A stretch of DNA of 64,000 nt from an uncultured Paracoccaceae bacterium (GCA_937916485.1 CALFSV010000173.1:20810-84809), one strand, 5' to 3'; counted from the first letter of the stretch, positions 1 through 8,990 are shown. Numbers and translations are program-made. The notes: generated by a model from the sequence alone, not told the origin.

Positions 1-170
1 TGTCGATCGGATTTGGCTGTACCGGGGGGCAACACAGGTCCGTGGCATTGGTCGAGATGATGGGCAAGACCCTTGCAGAGGAAGGCTGGCGTGTGTCTAA
101 ACGTCATCGCGAAATGGAGCGGCGCGCATCCTCGTCCGAGGACAGCGTTGAACAAGGGAAACAGACGTGA
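1..170 (+). CDS. rapZ: RNase adapter protein RapZ, C-terminal fragment
   Basis: Only the last 55 codons are in the window (reading frame from base 3, TGA at 168-170). The fragment opens with the [13 protein letters not shown] motif of the RapZ/YvcJ C-terminal domain. RapZ binds small RNAs and nucleotides and adapts RNase E in enterobacteria; in alphaproteobacteria the gene normally sits between hprK and the EIIA gene, and that order is kept here on the 3' side. The stop overlaps the GTG start of the next gene (GTGA), so the genes are translationally coupled. The serine- and charge-rich tail after the motif is unremarkable. The call rests on the motif plus the neighbours; the N-terminal P-loop domain lies outside the window. 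Confidence 0.9.
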   Translation, partial: SIGFGCTGGQHRSVALVEMMGKTLAEEGWRVSKRHREMERRASSSEDSVEQGKQT

Positions 171-583
171 TCGGCATCGTGATCGTGGCCCATGGAGGCT
201 TGGCCCGAGAGTATCTTTCGGCGGTTGAGCATGTTGTGGGCCATCAACCCGGTGTCATGGCCATTACGATCGACCCGGAAGACGACAGAACACAAAAGCA
301 GAATGAGATCTGCGACGCCGCAGACGAGGTCGATGTCGGGTCCGGCGTTGTCATCGTCACGGACATGTTCGGCGGCTCTCCCTCAAACCTGTCCCTTCGC
401 GCCTGCGGCCCGACCAACCGGCGCATTCTGTACGGCGCCAACCTGCCCATGCTGATCAAGCTGGCCAAGTCCCGCTCGCGCAGTGTTCCCGACGCGGTGA
501 ATGTCGCGATGGAAGCGGGGCGCAAATACATAAACAGCCATATCGTCAGCAGTGACATCGGCACAAAGAGGTCCGCCGGATGA
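167..583 (+). CDS. PTS EIIA component, mannose (ManX-type) family
   Basis: This 138-residue protein is a single EIIA-Man fold domain. It starts [11 protein letters not shown], and His9 in the AHGG motif is the expected phosphorylated histidine; a conserved DMFGGSPSN loop follows near residue 68. GTG start overlaps the rapZ stop, and the gene overlaps ptsH by ATGA at 580-583. EIIA-Man proteins take phosphate from HPr. No EIIB or EIIC sugar permease gene is next to it, which matches the regulatory (non-transport) PTS of Rhodobacterales, where EIIA and HPr sit downstream of hprK and rapZ. A signalling rather than sugar-uptake role is inferred from this context. Confidence 0.92.
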   Translation: MIGIVIVAHGGLAREYLSAVEHVVGHQPGVMAITIDPEDDRTQKQNEICDAADEVDVGSGVVIVTDMFGGSPSNLSLRACGPTNRRILYGANLPMLIKLAKSRSRSVPDAVNVAMEAGRKYINSHIVSSDIGTKRSAG

Positions 584-858
584 CCGACAGCACGGTAAGG
601 CAGCTGAAAATAATCAATATCAAGGGCCTGCACGCCCGCGCCTCAGCCAAGCTTGCCGAGGTGGTGGAACAACATGACGCCGATGCGACCGTCCGGCATG
701 ATGGGCAAACAGCCGCAGGTGACAGCATCATGGGGCTTTTGATGTTGGCAGCCTCCAAGGGAACCACTATTGAAGTTGAAACGAGCGGTCCCGAGGCGTC
801 CAAGCTGGCCGACGCCATTGCCAGATTGGTGGCGGACAAGTTTGGTGAAGGTGCCTAG
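580..858 (+). CDS. ptsH: Phosphocarrier protein HPr
   Basis: HPr carries phosphate from enzyme I to EIIA. The 92-residue protein has the GLHARA active-site motif with His18, and the regulatory serine region GDSIMGLLML, where Ser49 corresponds to the Ser46 site used by HPr kinase. Presence of that serine agrees with the hprK expected just upstream of rapZ, outside the window. Start overlaps the EIIA stop (ATGA). The next gene, an acyltransferase, begins six bases after the stop. Enzyme I is not in this window. Confidence 0.95.
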   Translation: MTDSTVRQLKIINIKGLHARASAKLAEVVEQHDADATVRHDGQTAAGDSIMGLLMLAASKGTTIEVETSGPEASKLADAIARLVADKFGEGA

Positions 859-864
859 TTTGAA

Positions 865-1785
865 GTGCCCAGCGCGCGCGGCCAGACGAAAGATGAGACG
901 GTTTTGACAGATCGACTTCACCACGTCGCCATCCCGCACGCTACCCCGGTAGCCGAGCAGAAGGGCTACGACCGTCGCAATCTTACCTATTCGAACACCT
1001 TCGAGAACCCGTTCAAGCGCAATGTCATCCGGGCGATCGAGTGGCTTACGGGCAAGATTACAATCATGCGGATGCTGCGCACCTTTCGCCAGCAGGGCCC
1101 ACATCAGCGGGAAACGCTTTGGCGTGATGGTCTTGCGGTGATGCAAATCGACCTGCAGACCCCGGACGATCAGATTGCCAACATTCCCAAGACCGGCCCT
1201 GTCATCGTGGTGGCAAACCATCCTCACGGAATGGTCGACGGCATTGTCATGGCTGAATTGATCAGCCGGGTGCGGACCGACTACAAGATCCTCGTTCGTT
1301 CGATTCTGACCGGGATCGACGACATGGCGGCAAGCTTTCTGATCCCGGTGCCTTTCCCGCATGAACCCGATGCCCAAAAGAAGGGTATCGAAATGCGCGC
1401 CGCCGCGATGGACGTTTTGGGCAAAGGAGGGGTCATCGCCCTGTTCCCATCCGGCGTCGTCGCCTCGTCCAAAACAATGTTCGGCCCGGCGGTCGAAGAA
1501 GAATGGAATGTGTTTACCGCCAAGATGATCAAGCGGTCAGGTGCCACTGTCGTCCCCGTTTACTTTCCGGGAGCAAACTCGCGCTGGTACCAGATCGCCA
1601 ATCGCATATCGGCAACGCTGCGCCAAAGCCTGCTGCTGCACGAGATCGTTTCAGCCTGCAAGAAGCCCCAAAAACCGGTCATCGGCCGCCCGATCCCGCC
1701 CGAGGAGTGCTCGGAAATGTCCGGCGACCCAAGGGCGTTCATGGCCTGGCTGCGGGACAAAACTCTGTCGCTTGGTAACGTCTAA
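865..1785 (+). CDS. Lysophospholipid acyltransferase family protein
   Basis: A 306-residue protein of the PlsC-like acyltransferase superfamily. The catalytic block is VVVANHPHGMVDG around residues 113-125; spacing between the first His and the Asp is five residues, as in the hemolysin-like/OlsB-like branch rather than the HX4D of classical PlsC. A second block, FPSGVV near residue 193, matches the acceptor-binding region. GTG start, six bases after ptsH, so it is probably cotranscribed with the PTS genes. The substrate cannot be read from sequence; lyso-ornithine lipid or lysophosphatidate are both possible. It converges on the dehydrogenase gene with a 4-base stop overlap. Confidence 0.8.
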   Translation: MPSARGQTKDETVLTDRLHHVAIPHATPVAEQKGYDRRNLTYSNTFENPFKRNVIRAIEWLTGKITIMRMLRTFRQQGPHQRETLWRDGLAVMQIDLQTPDDQIANIPKTGPVIVVANHPHGMVDGIVMAELISRVRTDYKILVRSILTGIDDMAASFLIPVPFPHEPDAQKKGIEMRAAAMDVLGKGGVIALFPSGVVASSKTMFGPAVEEEWNVFTAKMIKRSGATVVPVYFPGANSRWYQIANRISATLRQSLLLHEIVSACKKPQKPVIGRPIPPEECSEMSGDPRAFMAWLRDKTLSLGNV

Positions 1786-2657
1786 CGGGTCGGTACGGGT
1801 ACCTCACCGCGGTAGTCATAAAAACCGCGCTTGGTCTTGCGACCCAACCAACCAGCCTCGACATATTTGGTCAGCAACGGACAGGGGCGATACTTTGTAT
1901 CGGCCAGACCGTCGTGCAAAACGTTCATGATGGCCAGGCACGTATCCAGCCCGATAAAATCAGCCAGTTCCAGCGGCCCCATCGGGTGGTTTGCACCCAG
2001 CTTGAGCGATGTGTCGATGGATTGAACCGACCCAACGCCTTCATACAGGGTGTAAATCGCCTCGTTGATCATCGGCATCAAGATGCGGTTCACGATGAAC
2101 GCGGGGAAATCTTCCGAGCTGGACGCCGTCTTGCCAAGGCGATCCACCACCTCGAGGCAGGCATCGAATGTCTCTTTGTCTGTCGCAATCCCCCGGATCA
2201 GTTCGACCAGCTGCATCACCGGCACGGGGTTCATGAAGTGAAATCCCATGAACTTTTCCGGTCGGTCCGTCCGGGCGGCCAGCCGGGTGATCGAGATGGA
2301 CGACGTGTTCGACGTGAGGATCGTCGTCGGCTTGAGGTGCGGAACGAGGTCTTCGAAGATGGCCTGCTTGACCGTCTCGCGTTCTGTCGCCGCCTCGATG
2401 ACCAGATCGGTCTGTCCAAGGTCGGTCAGGGTCAGCGTGCTTGAAATGCGGGACATCGCGGCGTCGCGTTGTTCCGCGGTAATCGTGTCGCGGCTGACCT
2501 GCCGTTCCAAGTTCTTGAGGATCACGGCCCGCCCGGCGTTCAGGGCATCCTGGCTGATGTCCGTCATCAGAACATCGTAGCCCGCAAGCGCAAAGACATG
2601 GGCAATCCCATTGCCCATCTGCCCAGCCCCCACGACCCCTACAGTCTCGATGCTCAT
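1782..2657 (-). CDS. 3-hydroxybutyryl-CoA dehydrogenase
   Basis: Oxidises 3-hydroxyacyl-CoA to 3-ketoacyl-CoA with NAD, in beta-oxidation or butyrate/PHB-type C4 metabolism. The start chosen (MSIETVGVVGAGQMG) gives 291 residues, the usual length of the single-function enzyme; the GAGQMGNGIAHV Rossmann loop is at residues 9-20. HFMNPVPVM and the C-terminal domain ending GRKTKRGFYDY are typical. A longer reading from 2690 adds 11 residues without homology. Single gene, convergent with the acyltransferase. Electron-transfer flavoprotein genes lie close by on the same strand. Confidence 0.93.
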   Translation of the reverse strand: MSIETVGVVGAGQMGNGIAHVFALAGYDVLMTDISQDALNAGRAVILKNLERQVSRDTITAEQRDAAMSRISSTLTLTDLGQTDLVIEAATERETVKQAIFEDLVPHLKPTTILTSNTSSISITRLAARTDRPEKFMGFHFMNPVPVMQLVELIRGIATDKETFDACLEVVDRLGKTASSSEDFPAFIVNRILMPMINEAIYTLYEGVGSVQSIDTSLKLGANHPMGPLELADFIGLDTCLAIMNVLHDGLADTKYRPCPLLTKYVEAGWLGRKTKRGFYDYRGEVPVPTR

Positions 2658-2819
2658 GCTTGCAATCCCTTGATGCTTTGTGAGGAACAATAGGCCTGCA
2701 CCGCCCCCGCGAGCAAGGCCGCGACACCGTTAAAATCAAAGGTGAATTGGCGGTTTAAGGGATTCACAAGCCTTTGCGGCGAATCTTGACGGTGGTGAGA
2801 GTTCTAAGTGGTGGGTGTC

Positions 2820-3659
2820 ATGAAACCAGAAACGCTGGAAGGCGGCGCAATCAGCTATGCGCCATGTCGATACGGATCGTCCAAAATCTTCTTCAGGGGG
2901 CCAAGACGCTCTCTTGAACGTCCTTATCTGACGTTTGTCGGTGGAAGTCAGACCTATGGCAAATTCATTGCCAAACCTTTCGCCAACCTTGTCGAGGAAA
3001 GAGAGGGGACGGCCTGCATCAACCTGGGGTGTCTGAACGCCTCTGTTGATGCTTTTCTTCAGGAACCTGCCGTCGGGGATATTTGCCGACAATCGCGCCT
3101 GAACGTTCTTCAGGTGATGAGCGCACACAACATGTCCAATCGCTTTTACACGGTCCATCCCCGCCGCAACGACCGCTTCGTTGGGGAATCATCCGTCCTT
3201 CGGGCCCTGTACCCGGAGGTGGACTTTTCCGAGTTTTGTTTTGTCCGGCATCTGCTCAGCACCCTTTATACCCTGTCACCCGAACGGTTCGAGGTGCTCG
3301 TGGTAGAGTTACGTTCAGCCTGGCGGGCCCGGATGCAGCACTTCATCCATTGCATCGGGTCGCACACCTACCTTTTGTGGTTCGCAGAGCATCTTCCGAC
3401 CAACGCCAATTGGAACGACCGCGCAGAGCCATTGCGGTCAGAACCCTTGTTTGTCACGCGGCAGATGGTTGATGAACTCCGACCGATGGTAAGGGGGGTC
3501 GTTGTCGTCCAGCCCAGTCAACGGGCCAAGGCACAGGGCACCAGAGGCATGGTTTTCCTGGGCACAGACACCGCAGCCGCGACCGAGCTCTTAAACCCCG
3601 CCGCCCACGATGAGGCCGCGCAGGCCCTATCCCTCGCGATACGGGCCAATCTTGCATAG
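2820..3659 (+). CDS. DUF6473 family protein, function unknown
   Basis: A 279-residue protein resembling the DUF6473 family, which is largely confined to Rhodobacteraceae. Visible features are an N-terminal RPYLTFVGGSQTYGKFIAKPF segment and a region with LGCLNASVDAF, suggesting a nucleotide- or PAPS-like Rossmann fold, but I do not assign a function. I chose ATG at 2820, preceded by GGTGGG; an in-frame GTG at 2808 would add four residues. No signal peptide or membrane segment. It stands alone between a divergent dehydrogenase and a strong terminator. Some sulfotransferase flavour is possible but unsupported. Confidence 0.7.
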   Translation: MKPETLEGGAISYAPCRYGSSKIFFRGPRRSLERPYLTFVGGSQTYGKFIAKPFANLVEEREGTACINLGCLNASVDAFLQEPAVGDICRQSRLNVLQVMSAHNMSNRFYTVHPRRNDRFVGESSVLRALYPEVDFSEFCFVRHLLSTLYTLSPERFEVLVVELRSAWRARMQHFIHCIGSHTYLLWFAEHLPTNANWNDRAEPLRSEPLFVTRQMVDELRPMVRGVVVVQPSQRAKAQGTRGMVFLGTDTAAATELLNPAAHDEAAQALSLAIRANLA

Positions 3660-3660
3660 C

Positions 3661-3687
3661 AAAAGGGGGCCGCAAGGGCCCCCTTTT
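3661..3687. terminator. Bidirectional intrinsic terminator
   Basis: A perfect 11-bp stem (AAAAGGGGGCC with GGCCCCCTTTT) around a 5-base GCAAG loop, with A-run on one side and T-run on the other. It lies directly after the DUF6473 stop (3659) and before the end of etfA (3711), so it can stop transcription from both convergent units. Confidence 0.88.
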
Positions 3688-3710
3688 CAATTCCGCCAAC
3701 GCCCGAAAGC

Positions 3711-4640
3711 TCAGATCTTGCCGACAAGCTCCGGCACGGCCGCGAACAGATCAGCGACAAGGCCGTAGTCTGCCACCTGAAAGATCGGGGCCTCTTCGTC
3801 CTTGTTGATGGCGACGATGACCTTGGAATCCTTCATGCCGGCCAGGTGCTGGATGGCACCCGAGATGCCGACAGCCACATAAAGGTCTGGCGCGACAACC
3901 TTGCCAGTCTGGCCAACCTGCCAGTCGTTCGGAGCATAGCCCGAATCCACCGCAGCGCGCGACGCCCCAACAGCGGCCCCCAGCTTGTCCGCCAGTTGTT
4001 CAATGATGGCAAAGTCTTCCTTGGACCCGACACCACGTCCGCCCGAGACCACGACACCGGCCGATGTCAGCTCAGGCCGGTCACTTGCCGCAACCTTGTC
4101 CTCAACCCAGGACGACAGGGCCGGATCGGCGACTGCACCGATCTTTTCCACCGCTGCGGAGCCACCCATAGGCGCGGCATCGAAACCAGCACCCCGGATT
4201 GTCATGACCTTTGTCCCGTCCGACGACGCCACGGTCTGGATCGCGTTGCCCGCGTAGATGGGCCGCTCAAACGTGTCGGCGTCCAGAATCGCGGTCACTT
4301 CGGAAATCATCATGACATCCAGAAGCGCGGCAACGCGCGGCATGATGTTCTTGGCATCCGTCGTCGCGGGCGCCACGATATGGGAATAGTCTGCCGCCAT
4401 GCTGACAATGAGGTCTGCCACAGGCTCTGCCAGGTAGTGGCAATAGGCCTTGTCATCGGCAAACAGGACCCGGCTCACACCGCTGATCGTTGCAGCCTCG
4501 GCCGCAGCAGCGTCACCGCCCGTTCCTGCCACAAGCACGGTCACCGGACCCAGCGAAGAGACAGCGGCAACTGTCTTGGCCGTTGCGTCGACGGACAACT
4601 GCCCGTTCGCAACTTCCGCCAGAAGAAGAACACCCATCAT
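3711..4640 (-). CDS. etfA: Electron transfer flavoprotein alpha subunit
   Basis: Alpha subunit of the FAD-containing heterodimer that collects electrons from acyl-CoA dehydrogenases and passes them to ETF-quinone oxidoreductase. 309 residues, normal length. The C-terminal FAD-binding signature is clear: [13 protein letters not shown] near residue 200, then [27 protein letters not shown] and [10 protein letters not shown]. The start overlaps the etfB stop by four bases, so the two are coupled in an etfB-etfA operon. An in-frame second Met at 4637 is an alternative start. Confidence 0.97.
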   Translation of the reverse strand: MMGVLLLAEVANGQLSVDATAKTVAAVSSLGPVTVLVAGTGGDAAAAEAATISGVSRVLFADDKAYCHYLAEPVADLIVSMAADYSHIVAPATTDAKNIMPRVAALLDVMMISEVTAILDADTFERPIYAGNAIQTVASSDGTKVMTIRGAGFDAAPMGGSAAVEKIGAVADPALSSWVEDKVAASDRPELTSAGVVVSGGRGVGSKEDFAIIEQLADKLGAAVGASRAAVDSGYAPNDWQVGQTGKVVAPDLYVAVGISGAIQHLAGMKDSKVIVAINKDEEAPIFQVADYGLVADLFAAVPELVGKI

Positions 4641-5395
4641 ACGACTCCCGCTTCTTTGAGTTTCGCTACAAGCTCATCCACCGACTTGACGATGATGCCG
4701 GCCTTGCGGGCCTCAGGCTCCGTCGTCTTGACGATGGTCAGACGCGCAGTCGCATCCACGCCATAGTCGGCGGGTGTCTTTTCGTCCAAGGGCTTCTTCT
4801 TGGCCTTCATGATGTTGGGCAGCGAGGCGTAGCGCGGCTCGTTCAGGCGCAGGTCCACCGTCACGATGGTCGGCATCTTGACCTCGATGGTCTGCAAGCC
4901 GCCATCAACCTCGCGGGTCACCTTGGCCACATCGCCCTCAACCTCAAGCGATGACGCAAAGGTCGCCTGCGACCAGCCCAAAAGGGCGGACAGCATCTGA
5001 CCTGTGGCGTTCATGTCGTTGTCGATCGCCTGCTTGCCGCACAGCACAAGGCCCGGCTGCTCTTCATCGACAATCGCCTTGAGGATCTTGGCCACGGTCA
5101 ACGGCTCGATATCCTGGTGCACGTCATCGGTGGCGACGACGAGGATCGCACGGTCCGCCCCCATGGCCAGCGCCGTCCGCAGGGTTTCCTGAGACTGCTT
5201 GACACCGATCGAGACCGCGATGACCTCGTCGACCTTTCCGGCCTCTTTCAGGCGGATCGCCTGTTCGACCGCAATCTCATCAAACGGATTCATCGACATT
5301 TTGACATTGGCAAGATCGACACCGGATCCATCCGCCTTGACGCGGACCTTCACGTTGTAATCGATCACGCGCTTTACCGGCACGAGGACCTTCAT
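4637..5395 (-). CDS. etfB: Electron transfer flavoprotein beta subunit
   Basis: Beta (AMP-binding) subunit of ETF. The start [17 protein letters not shown] gives 252 residues, the standard family length; the frame extends five codons further upstream to 5410 but family alignment favours the inner ATG. Signature regions seen: [33 protein letters not shown] and the [18 protein letters not shown] block. First gene of the etfB-etfA operon; the 130 bases upstream to the quinone oxidoreductase gene should hold the promoter, but I see no confident -35/-10 pair. Confidence 0.97.
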   Translation of the reverse strand: MKVLVPVKRVIDYNVKVRVKADGSGVDLANVKMSMNPFDEIAVEQAIRLKEAGKVDEVIAVSIGVKQSQETLRTALAMGADRAILVVATDDVHQDIEPLTVAKILKAIVDEEQPGLVLCGKQAIDNDMNATGQMLSALLGWSQATFASSLEVEGDVAKVTREVDGGLQTIEVKMPTIVTVDLRLNEPRYASLPNIMKAKKKPLDEKTPADYGVDATARLTIVKTTEPEARKAGIIVKSVDELVAKLKEAGVV

Positions 5396-5525
5396 GTGCA
5401 CATCTCCCAAAGAGTTAGGCGTGGCGTATTGCGTTCCCTGTTATCGTGCCACTGGCCGGGAAAACAGTGCAAAATCGACGCGGGGAGGGCCGCGAACGCC
5501 ACGTCTAAGACGAGCACGTCACCTG

Positions 5526-6512
5526 TCAGCTGCTAACGGTCAGGCTGATCTTGCCGATATGATCCGAGGATTCCATGCGGGCATGGGCCAGGGCCGCGTC
5601 GGCAAGGTCAAAAGACTGGTCCATAACGGGCGCGACACGCCCCGCAGACAACAGCGGCCAGACTTCAGAAAGTAGCTGGTGCGCAATCCGGGCCTTGGCG
5701 ATGTCCGACTGTGGCCGCAGGGTAGATCCGGTCAGAGTCAGGCGCCGAACCATAATCGGGGCCAGGTTCAGATTGACTTTCGGCCCCTGAAGAAAGGCGA
5801 TTTGGACAAGCCTGCCGTCATCGGCAAGGGCCGCAATGTTGCGCGGGATGTAGTCGCCACCAACCATGTCAAGGATCAGGTCCGCGCCGCCTTCCGCCTT
5901 CAGAACCTCGACAAAATCCGCATCTCGGTAGTTGATCGCGCGCTCCGCGCCCAGCGCTTCGCAGGCCCGGCACTTTTCGTTGGTTCCGGCAGTGGTAAAG
6001 ACCCGCGCCCCAAAGTGATGAGCAAGCTGGATCGCCGTCGTCCCGATCCCCGAAGATCCGCCGTGGACAAGGAACACCTCCCCACCCCGCAGCCCGCCAC
6101 GCATGAACACGTTGGACCAGACGGTGAAAAAGGTTTCGGGCAGGCAGGCCGCCTGTTGCAGGCTCAACCCATCGGGAACCGGCAGGCAATGGGCCGCCGG
6201 GGCCAGCGCATAGTCAGCGTAGCCCCCGCCCGGCAACAGGGCACAAACCGAATCACCTTCTTTCAATCCCGCCACACCAGGGCCAACGGCCACGATCGTG
6301 CCCGCCGCCTCAAGGCCCGGCAGATCAGACGCCCCGGGCGGGGGCGCATAGGCGCCCGCGCGCTGTAGCGCGTCTGGGCGATTGACCCCAGCATGGGCCA
6401 CCCGGATCAGGACCTGACCGTGGCCCGGTTCAGGGATCGGCCGCTCAACCAGAGTCAGAACCTCAGGACCTCCCGGACAGGCAATCTCGACCGCACGCAT
6501 CATCTTGGCCAT
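5526..6512 (-). CDS. NAD(P)H-quinone oxidoreductase, zeta-crystallin/PIG3-like MDR
   Basis: A 328-residue medium-chain dehydrogenase/reductase of the quinone-oxidoreductase branch. It has the MDR N-terminal domain (AHAGVNRPDALQRAG near residue 40), the cofactor-binding loop VHGGSSGIGTTAIQLA near residues 150-165, and lacks the cysteine cluster of a structural-zinc loop. Start is supported by GGGG five bases upstream. The nearby COQ9 gene on the same strand hints at quinone metabolism, but this enzyme family reduces many small quinones and enones. A directional repeat element (6521-6552) occupies the short leader. Confidence 0.88.
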   Translation of the reverse strand: MAKMMRAVEIACPGGPEVLTLVERPIPEPGHGQVLIRVAHAGVNRPDALQRAGAYAPPPGASDLPGLEAAGTIVAVGPGVAGLKEGDSVCALLPGGGYADYALAPAAHCLPVPDGLSLQQAACLPETFFTVWSNVFMRGGLRGGEVFLVHGGSSGIGTTAIQLAHHFGARVFTTAGTNEKCRACEALGAERAINYRDADFVEVLKAEGGADLILDMVGGDYIPRNIAALADDGRLVQIAFLQGPKVNLNLAPIMVRRLTLTGSTLRPQSDIAKARIAHQLLSEVWPLLSAGRVAPVMDQSFDLADAALAHARMESSDHIGKISLTVSS

Positions 6513-6520
6513 ATCTGCCC

Positions 6521-6552
6521 CTTCGCTTCGTCCAAAATACTCAATCTTTGCC
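6521..6552 (-). repeat. Divergent copy of directional post-stop element
   Basis: On the minus strand this reads GAGTATTTTGGACGAAGCG, resembling the core CGGGAATATTTTTGGCAAGAA of the copies at 22705, 34561 and 60487. It lies between the COQ9 stop and the start of the quinone oxidoreductase, in the sense orientation like the others. It is the weakest of the four. Confidence 0.4.
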
Positions 6553-6585
6553 AGCCTTCAGACGCAGTTGGCCGGTCAAAGACCA

Positions 6586-7278
6586 TCATTCAACCCAACG
6601 ACCGGGGAGGTCGGCGGGAGCCGCCCCAGACGGCTTTCTGACCCTGGACAAAAGCTGATCCAGCGGCGCCAGAATCCTCTTGGCAACCGGGTTCGCCTTG
6701 ACCTGCGCCTTCAGGGTTTCGAACTGCATCACATCAGCAATGCGGCGATCAATGAAGTCGTCGGTTGCCTGACCGTCCAGAGAATCGTCGCCCAGCCAGT
6801 AAAGGACCGAGGCGCCATAGACACCGGACAGGGTCGCCCGCTTGGTATACCAGTTCACATCATCCGACGTATCGCCAAGCGCTGTCCAGATCGCATCCGC
6901 CGTCCCCCAGATCAGGCGGGCGCCTTCTGCCGCCAGATGCGGCAACGAAAACAGGGCAGTACCGCGACGAACGGCCTCTTTGTCGTCCACGACGTTCAGG
7001 CGGGTCCGTATGGCAAAGGCCACCCTTTCAGAATAGCGCATCTTGCCAAGATCGGCTGCCTGCAAGGCAATTCGCATCATATCGTCTCCGGCCAGATGAA
7101 ACGCGACAGCCAGATCGGTGGCGCCACGCGGGCATGCGGCCTTGGCCTCATCGGACGTCAGGCCTGCATCACCCAAAGCGGCCTCGAATGCGGCTTGGGA
7201 CCAGCCATCAAAGGCAACATGCGGCAGGATCGCCTCAAGCAGGCGGGCCGTGGTGGGGTCGAAAGGGCGGATGGTCAT
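6586..7278 (-). CDS. COQ9 family protein (ubiquinone biosynthesis)
   Basis: COQ9 proteins bind isoprenoid lipid and assist COQ7-type hydroxylation in ubiquinone synthesis; alphaproteobacteria carry the ancestor of the mitochondrial protein. The 230-residue product has an N-terminal TetR-like helical part with WSQAAFEAALGDAGLT and the conserved C-terminal helix with YWLGDDSLDGQATDDFIDRRI near residues 165-185, which matches the lipid-binding region of the family. AAGGAG stands before the ATG. It is divergent from rpsU, the usual Rhodobacteraceae arrangement. Confidence 0.9.
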   Translation of the reverse strand: MTIRPFDPTTARLLEAILPHVAFDGWSQAAFEAALGDAGLTSDEAKAACPRGATDLAVAFHLAGDDMMRIALQAADLGKMRYSERVAFAIRTRLNVVDDKEAVRRGTALFSLPHLAAEGARLIWGTADAIWTALGDTSDDVNWYTKRATLSGVYGASVLYWLGDDSLDGQATDDFIDRRIADVMQFETLKAQVKANPVAKRILAPLDQLLSRVRKPSGAAPADLPGRWVE

Positions 7279-7385
7279 GGGCGGTCTCCTTTGGCTGTGG
7301 CCATACTGGACAAGCTAGGGCCACTTTGCTATACGGCCACTTCCTGCAATTTTGCAACTCAACCTAGAAAGGTGGTGAAAACCAC

Positions 7386-7592
7386 ATGCAGGTCAGTGTT
7401 CGTGACAACAACGTCGATCAGGCTCTTCGAGCCCTGAAAAAGAAGCTGCAGCGCGAAGGTGTGTTTCGTGAAATGAAGCTTAAGCAACATTTCGAGAAAC
7501 CGTCCGAGAAAAAAGCGCGCGAGAAGGCCGAGGCTATCCGCCGTCAGCGCAAGCTCGCCCGGAAAAAGCTCCAGCGTGAGGGGCTGCTCTAA
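7386..7592 (+). CDS. rpsU: 30S ribosomal protein S21
   Basis: 68-residue very basic protein [20 protein letters not shown]..., complete S21. S21 sits on the small-subunit platform near the anti-Shine-Dalgarno of 16S rRNA. A ribosome-binding AGAAAGGTGG stands about 13 bases before the ATG. It is a single-gene unit ended by its own intrinsic terminator. A lone rpsU divergent from COQ9 is usual in this group. Confidence 0.97.
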   Translation: MQVSVRDNNVDQALRALKKKLQREGVFREMKLKQHFEKPSEKKAREKAEAIRRQRKLARKKLQREGLL

Positions 7593-7622
7593 GCCAACCT
7601 CAGACACGACGCGAAAACGATG

Positions 7623-7649
7623 ACCCCCGTGGCGAAGGCCCGGGGGTTT
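7623..7649 (+). terminator. Intrinsic terminator of rpsU
   Basis: Stem ACCCCCG (7623-7629) with CGGGGGT (7641-7647), an 11-base spacer TGGCGAAGGCC between, followed by a short T stretch. Located 30 bases after the S21 stop. Confidence 0.75.
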
Positions 7650-7661
7650 GTCGTTTGTGGT

Positions 7662-7687
7662 GTAAGGTGGGTCATGACCCACCGTTG
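7662..7687. repeat. 26-bp palindromic intergenic repeat, copy 1 (decayed right arm)
   Basis: Left arm GTAAGGTGGGT is intact, centre CATG, right arm has two mismatches (ACCCACC then G-TT-G-C instead of TTAC). Lies between the convergent rpsU and glutathione transferase genes. Member of the eight-copy family described in the findings. Confidence 0.85.
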
Positions 7688-7696
7688 CCTAAAGGC

Positions 7697-8395
7697 TCAA
7701 ACGCGCGCAGGTATGCCCCGTCCCCGTTCATCTGCAGGCCTTTGGAAGAAGCGGTCGACATAGGTGGGCACGTTCTTCAGGTCCGACCAGCCGACAAGGC
7801 CGTTCGCCCCGTAGAACTCCAGTGTATTCAACCAGGGTGCCAGGGCGATATCGGCGATGGTATAGGGGCCCACGATCCAGTCCTTGCCCTCAAGCTCTGC
7901 ATCGACGACCGCCAACAGGTGCCGTGCTTCGGCAATGTAGCGCTCTCGCGGACGCGGGTCCTCGATCTGGGATCCTGCAAACTTCACAAAGAAGCCCAAT
8001 TGGCCGAACATCGGCCCGACGCCACCCATCTGGAACATCACCCACTGGATCGTCTTGTATTTGTCTGACGGTGTATTGCCCAAGAGTTTGCCCGTCTTCT
8101 CGGCAAGGTAGATCAGGATGGCGCCACTCTCGAACAAGGCGATCGGCTCACCGCCGGGTCCATTTGGGTCGATGATGGCGGGGATTTTGTTGTTGGGGTT
8201 CAGCGACAGAAACGCCGGGCTTTTGACATCCGAATCCGAAAGGGTGACCAGATGCGGCTCATATTCCAGCCCCAATTCCTCTAGCGCGATCGATGCCTTG
8301 ATCCCATTCGGTGTTGGAAAGGAGTAAAGCTGAATAATCCGCGGCTTAGCGGAAGGCCACTTTTGCGAAACCATGTGAGACGACAAATCGAGCAT
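7697..8395 (-). CDS. Glutathione S-transferase, YfcG/GstB-like
   Basis: 232 residues with the thioredoxin-like GST N-domain (LYSFPTPNGIKASIALEELGLEYE, then NPNNKIPAI and the ESGAILIYLAE glutathione-binding segment) and an all-helical C-domain including IADIALAPWL. The asparagine-containing TPNG motif places it with the YfcG/Ure2-like nu-class enzymes that act as disulfide-bond oxidoreductases. The reading frame runs open to 8791, but ATG at 8395 has GGA seven bases upstream and fits family length; ATG at 8374 is an alternative. Divergent from mscL. Confidence 0.88.
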   Translation of the reverse strand: MLDLSSHMVSQKWPSAKPRIIQLYSFPTPNGIKASIALEELGLEYEPHLVTLSDSDVKSPAFLSLNPNNKIPAIIDPNGPGGEPIALFESGAILIYLAEKTGKLLGNTPSDKYKTIQWVMFQMGGVGPMFGQLGFFVKFAGSQIEDPRPRERYIAEARHLLAVVDAELEGKDWIVGPYTIADIALAPWLNTLEFYGANGLVGWSDLKNVPTYVDRFFQRPADERGRGIPARV

Positions 8396-8555
8396 TTTCG
8401 GTCCATTTCCGTGTGCAAACCTACATATCCAAAACGTAAGTTGAAGAATTGGGAATAAAACCCGTAGACCTGTTGGCCAGTAGGGGTATGACTGTGCACA
8501 CGTGCGCAAAGGTTGAATTCCGCTGCGCCAATAAACAGAATGTGGGAAGAGTAAC

Positions 8556-8990
8556 GTGATCAAAGAGTTCAAAGATTTCATCGCCAAAGGCAACGTCATG
8601 GACCTGGCGGTTGGCATCATCATCGGCGCCGCCTTCACAGCCATCGTCGGAAGCCTCGTCAGCGACCTCATCAACCCGATCATCGGCCTTGTGCTGGGTG
8701 GCGTGGACTTCAGCAACATGTACGTCGTGATGTCAGGTGAAGTCGCTCCTGGCGCCGGGCTTGAGACCGCACGCGAAAGTGGCGCCGCCATTTTTGCTTA
8801 TGGAGCCTTCATCACCGCCGTCATCAACTTCCTGATCATCGCCTTCGTGGTGTTCATGTTGGTCAAGTCGGTCAACAAACTTCAGGATGCCACCAAGAAG
8901 GCAGAAGAAGCCGCTCCGGAAGCCCCGAAGGGTCCGACCCAGGAAGAGCTTCTGGCTGAAATCCGCGATGTGCTGAAGGCGCGCGGCTGA
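8556..8990 (+). CDS. mscL: Large-conductance mechanosensitive channel MscL
   Basis: 144-residue inner-membrane channel that opens under hypo-osmotic shock. N-terminal amphipathic helix [23 protein letters not shown] leads into TM1 (pore), a periplasmic loop around residues 48-80, and TM2 ([22 protein letters not shown]), ending in the charged cytoplasmic helix [14 protein letters not shown] start with GGAAGAG six bases upstream. Single gene; a 160-base gap to the divergent GST gene holds its promoter. Confidence 0.97.
   Translation: MIKEFKDFIAKGNVMDLAVGIIIGAAFTAIVGSLVSDLINPIIGLVLGGVDFSNMYVVMSGEVAPGAGLETARESGAAIFAYGAFITAVINFLIIAFVVFMLVKSVNKLQDATKKAEEAAPEAPKGPTQEELLAEIRDVLKARG

Noticed and set aside
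1782..1785. Convergent overlap of acyltransferase and dehydrogenase as a frameshift or error
   Set aside because: Both stops are clean and both proteins have normal family lengths; CTAA/TTAG overlaps are common.
7697..8791. Glutathione transferase starting at 8791 (364 residues)
   Set aside because: The added N-terminus runs antisense through mscL, which is a certain gene; the ribosome site at 8395 fits.
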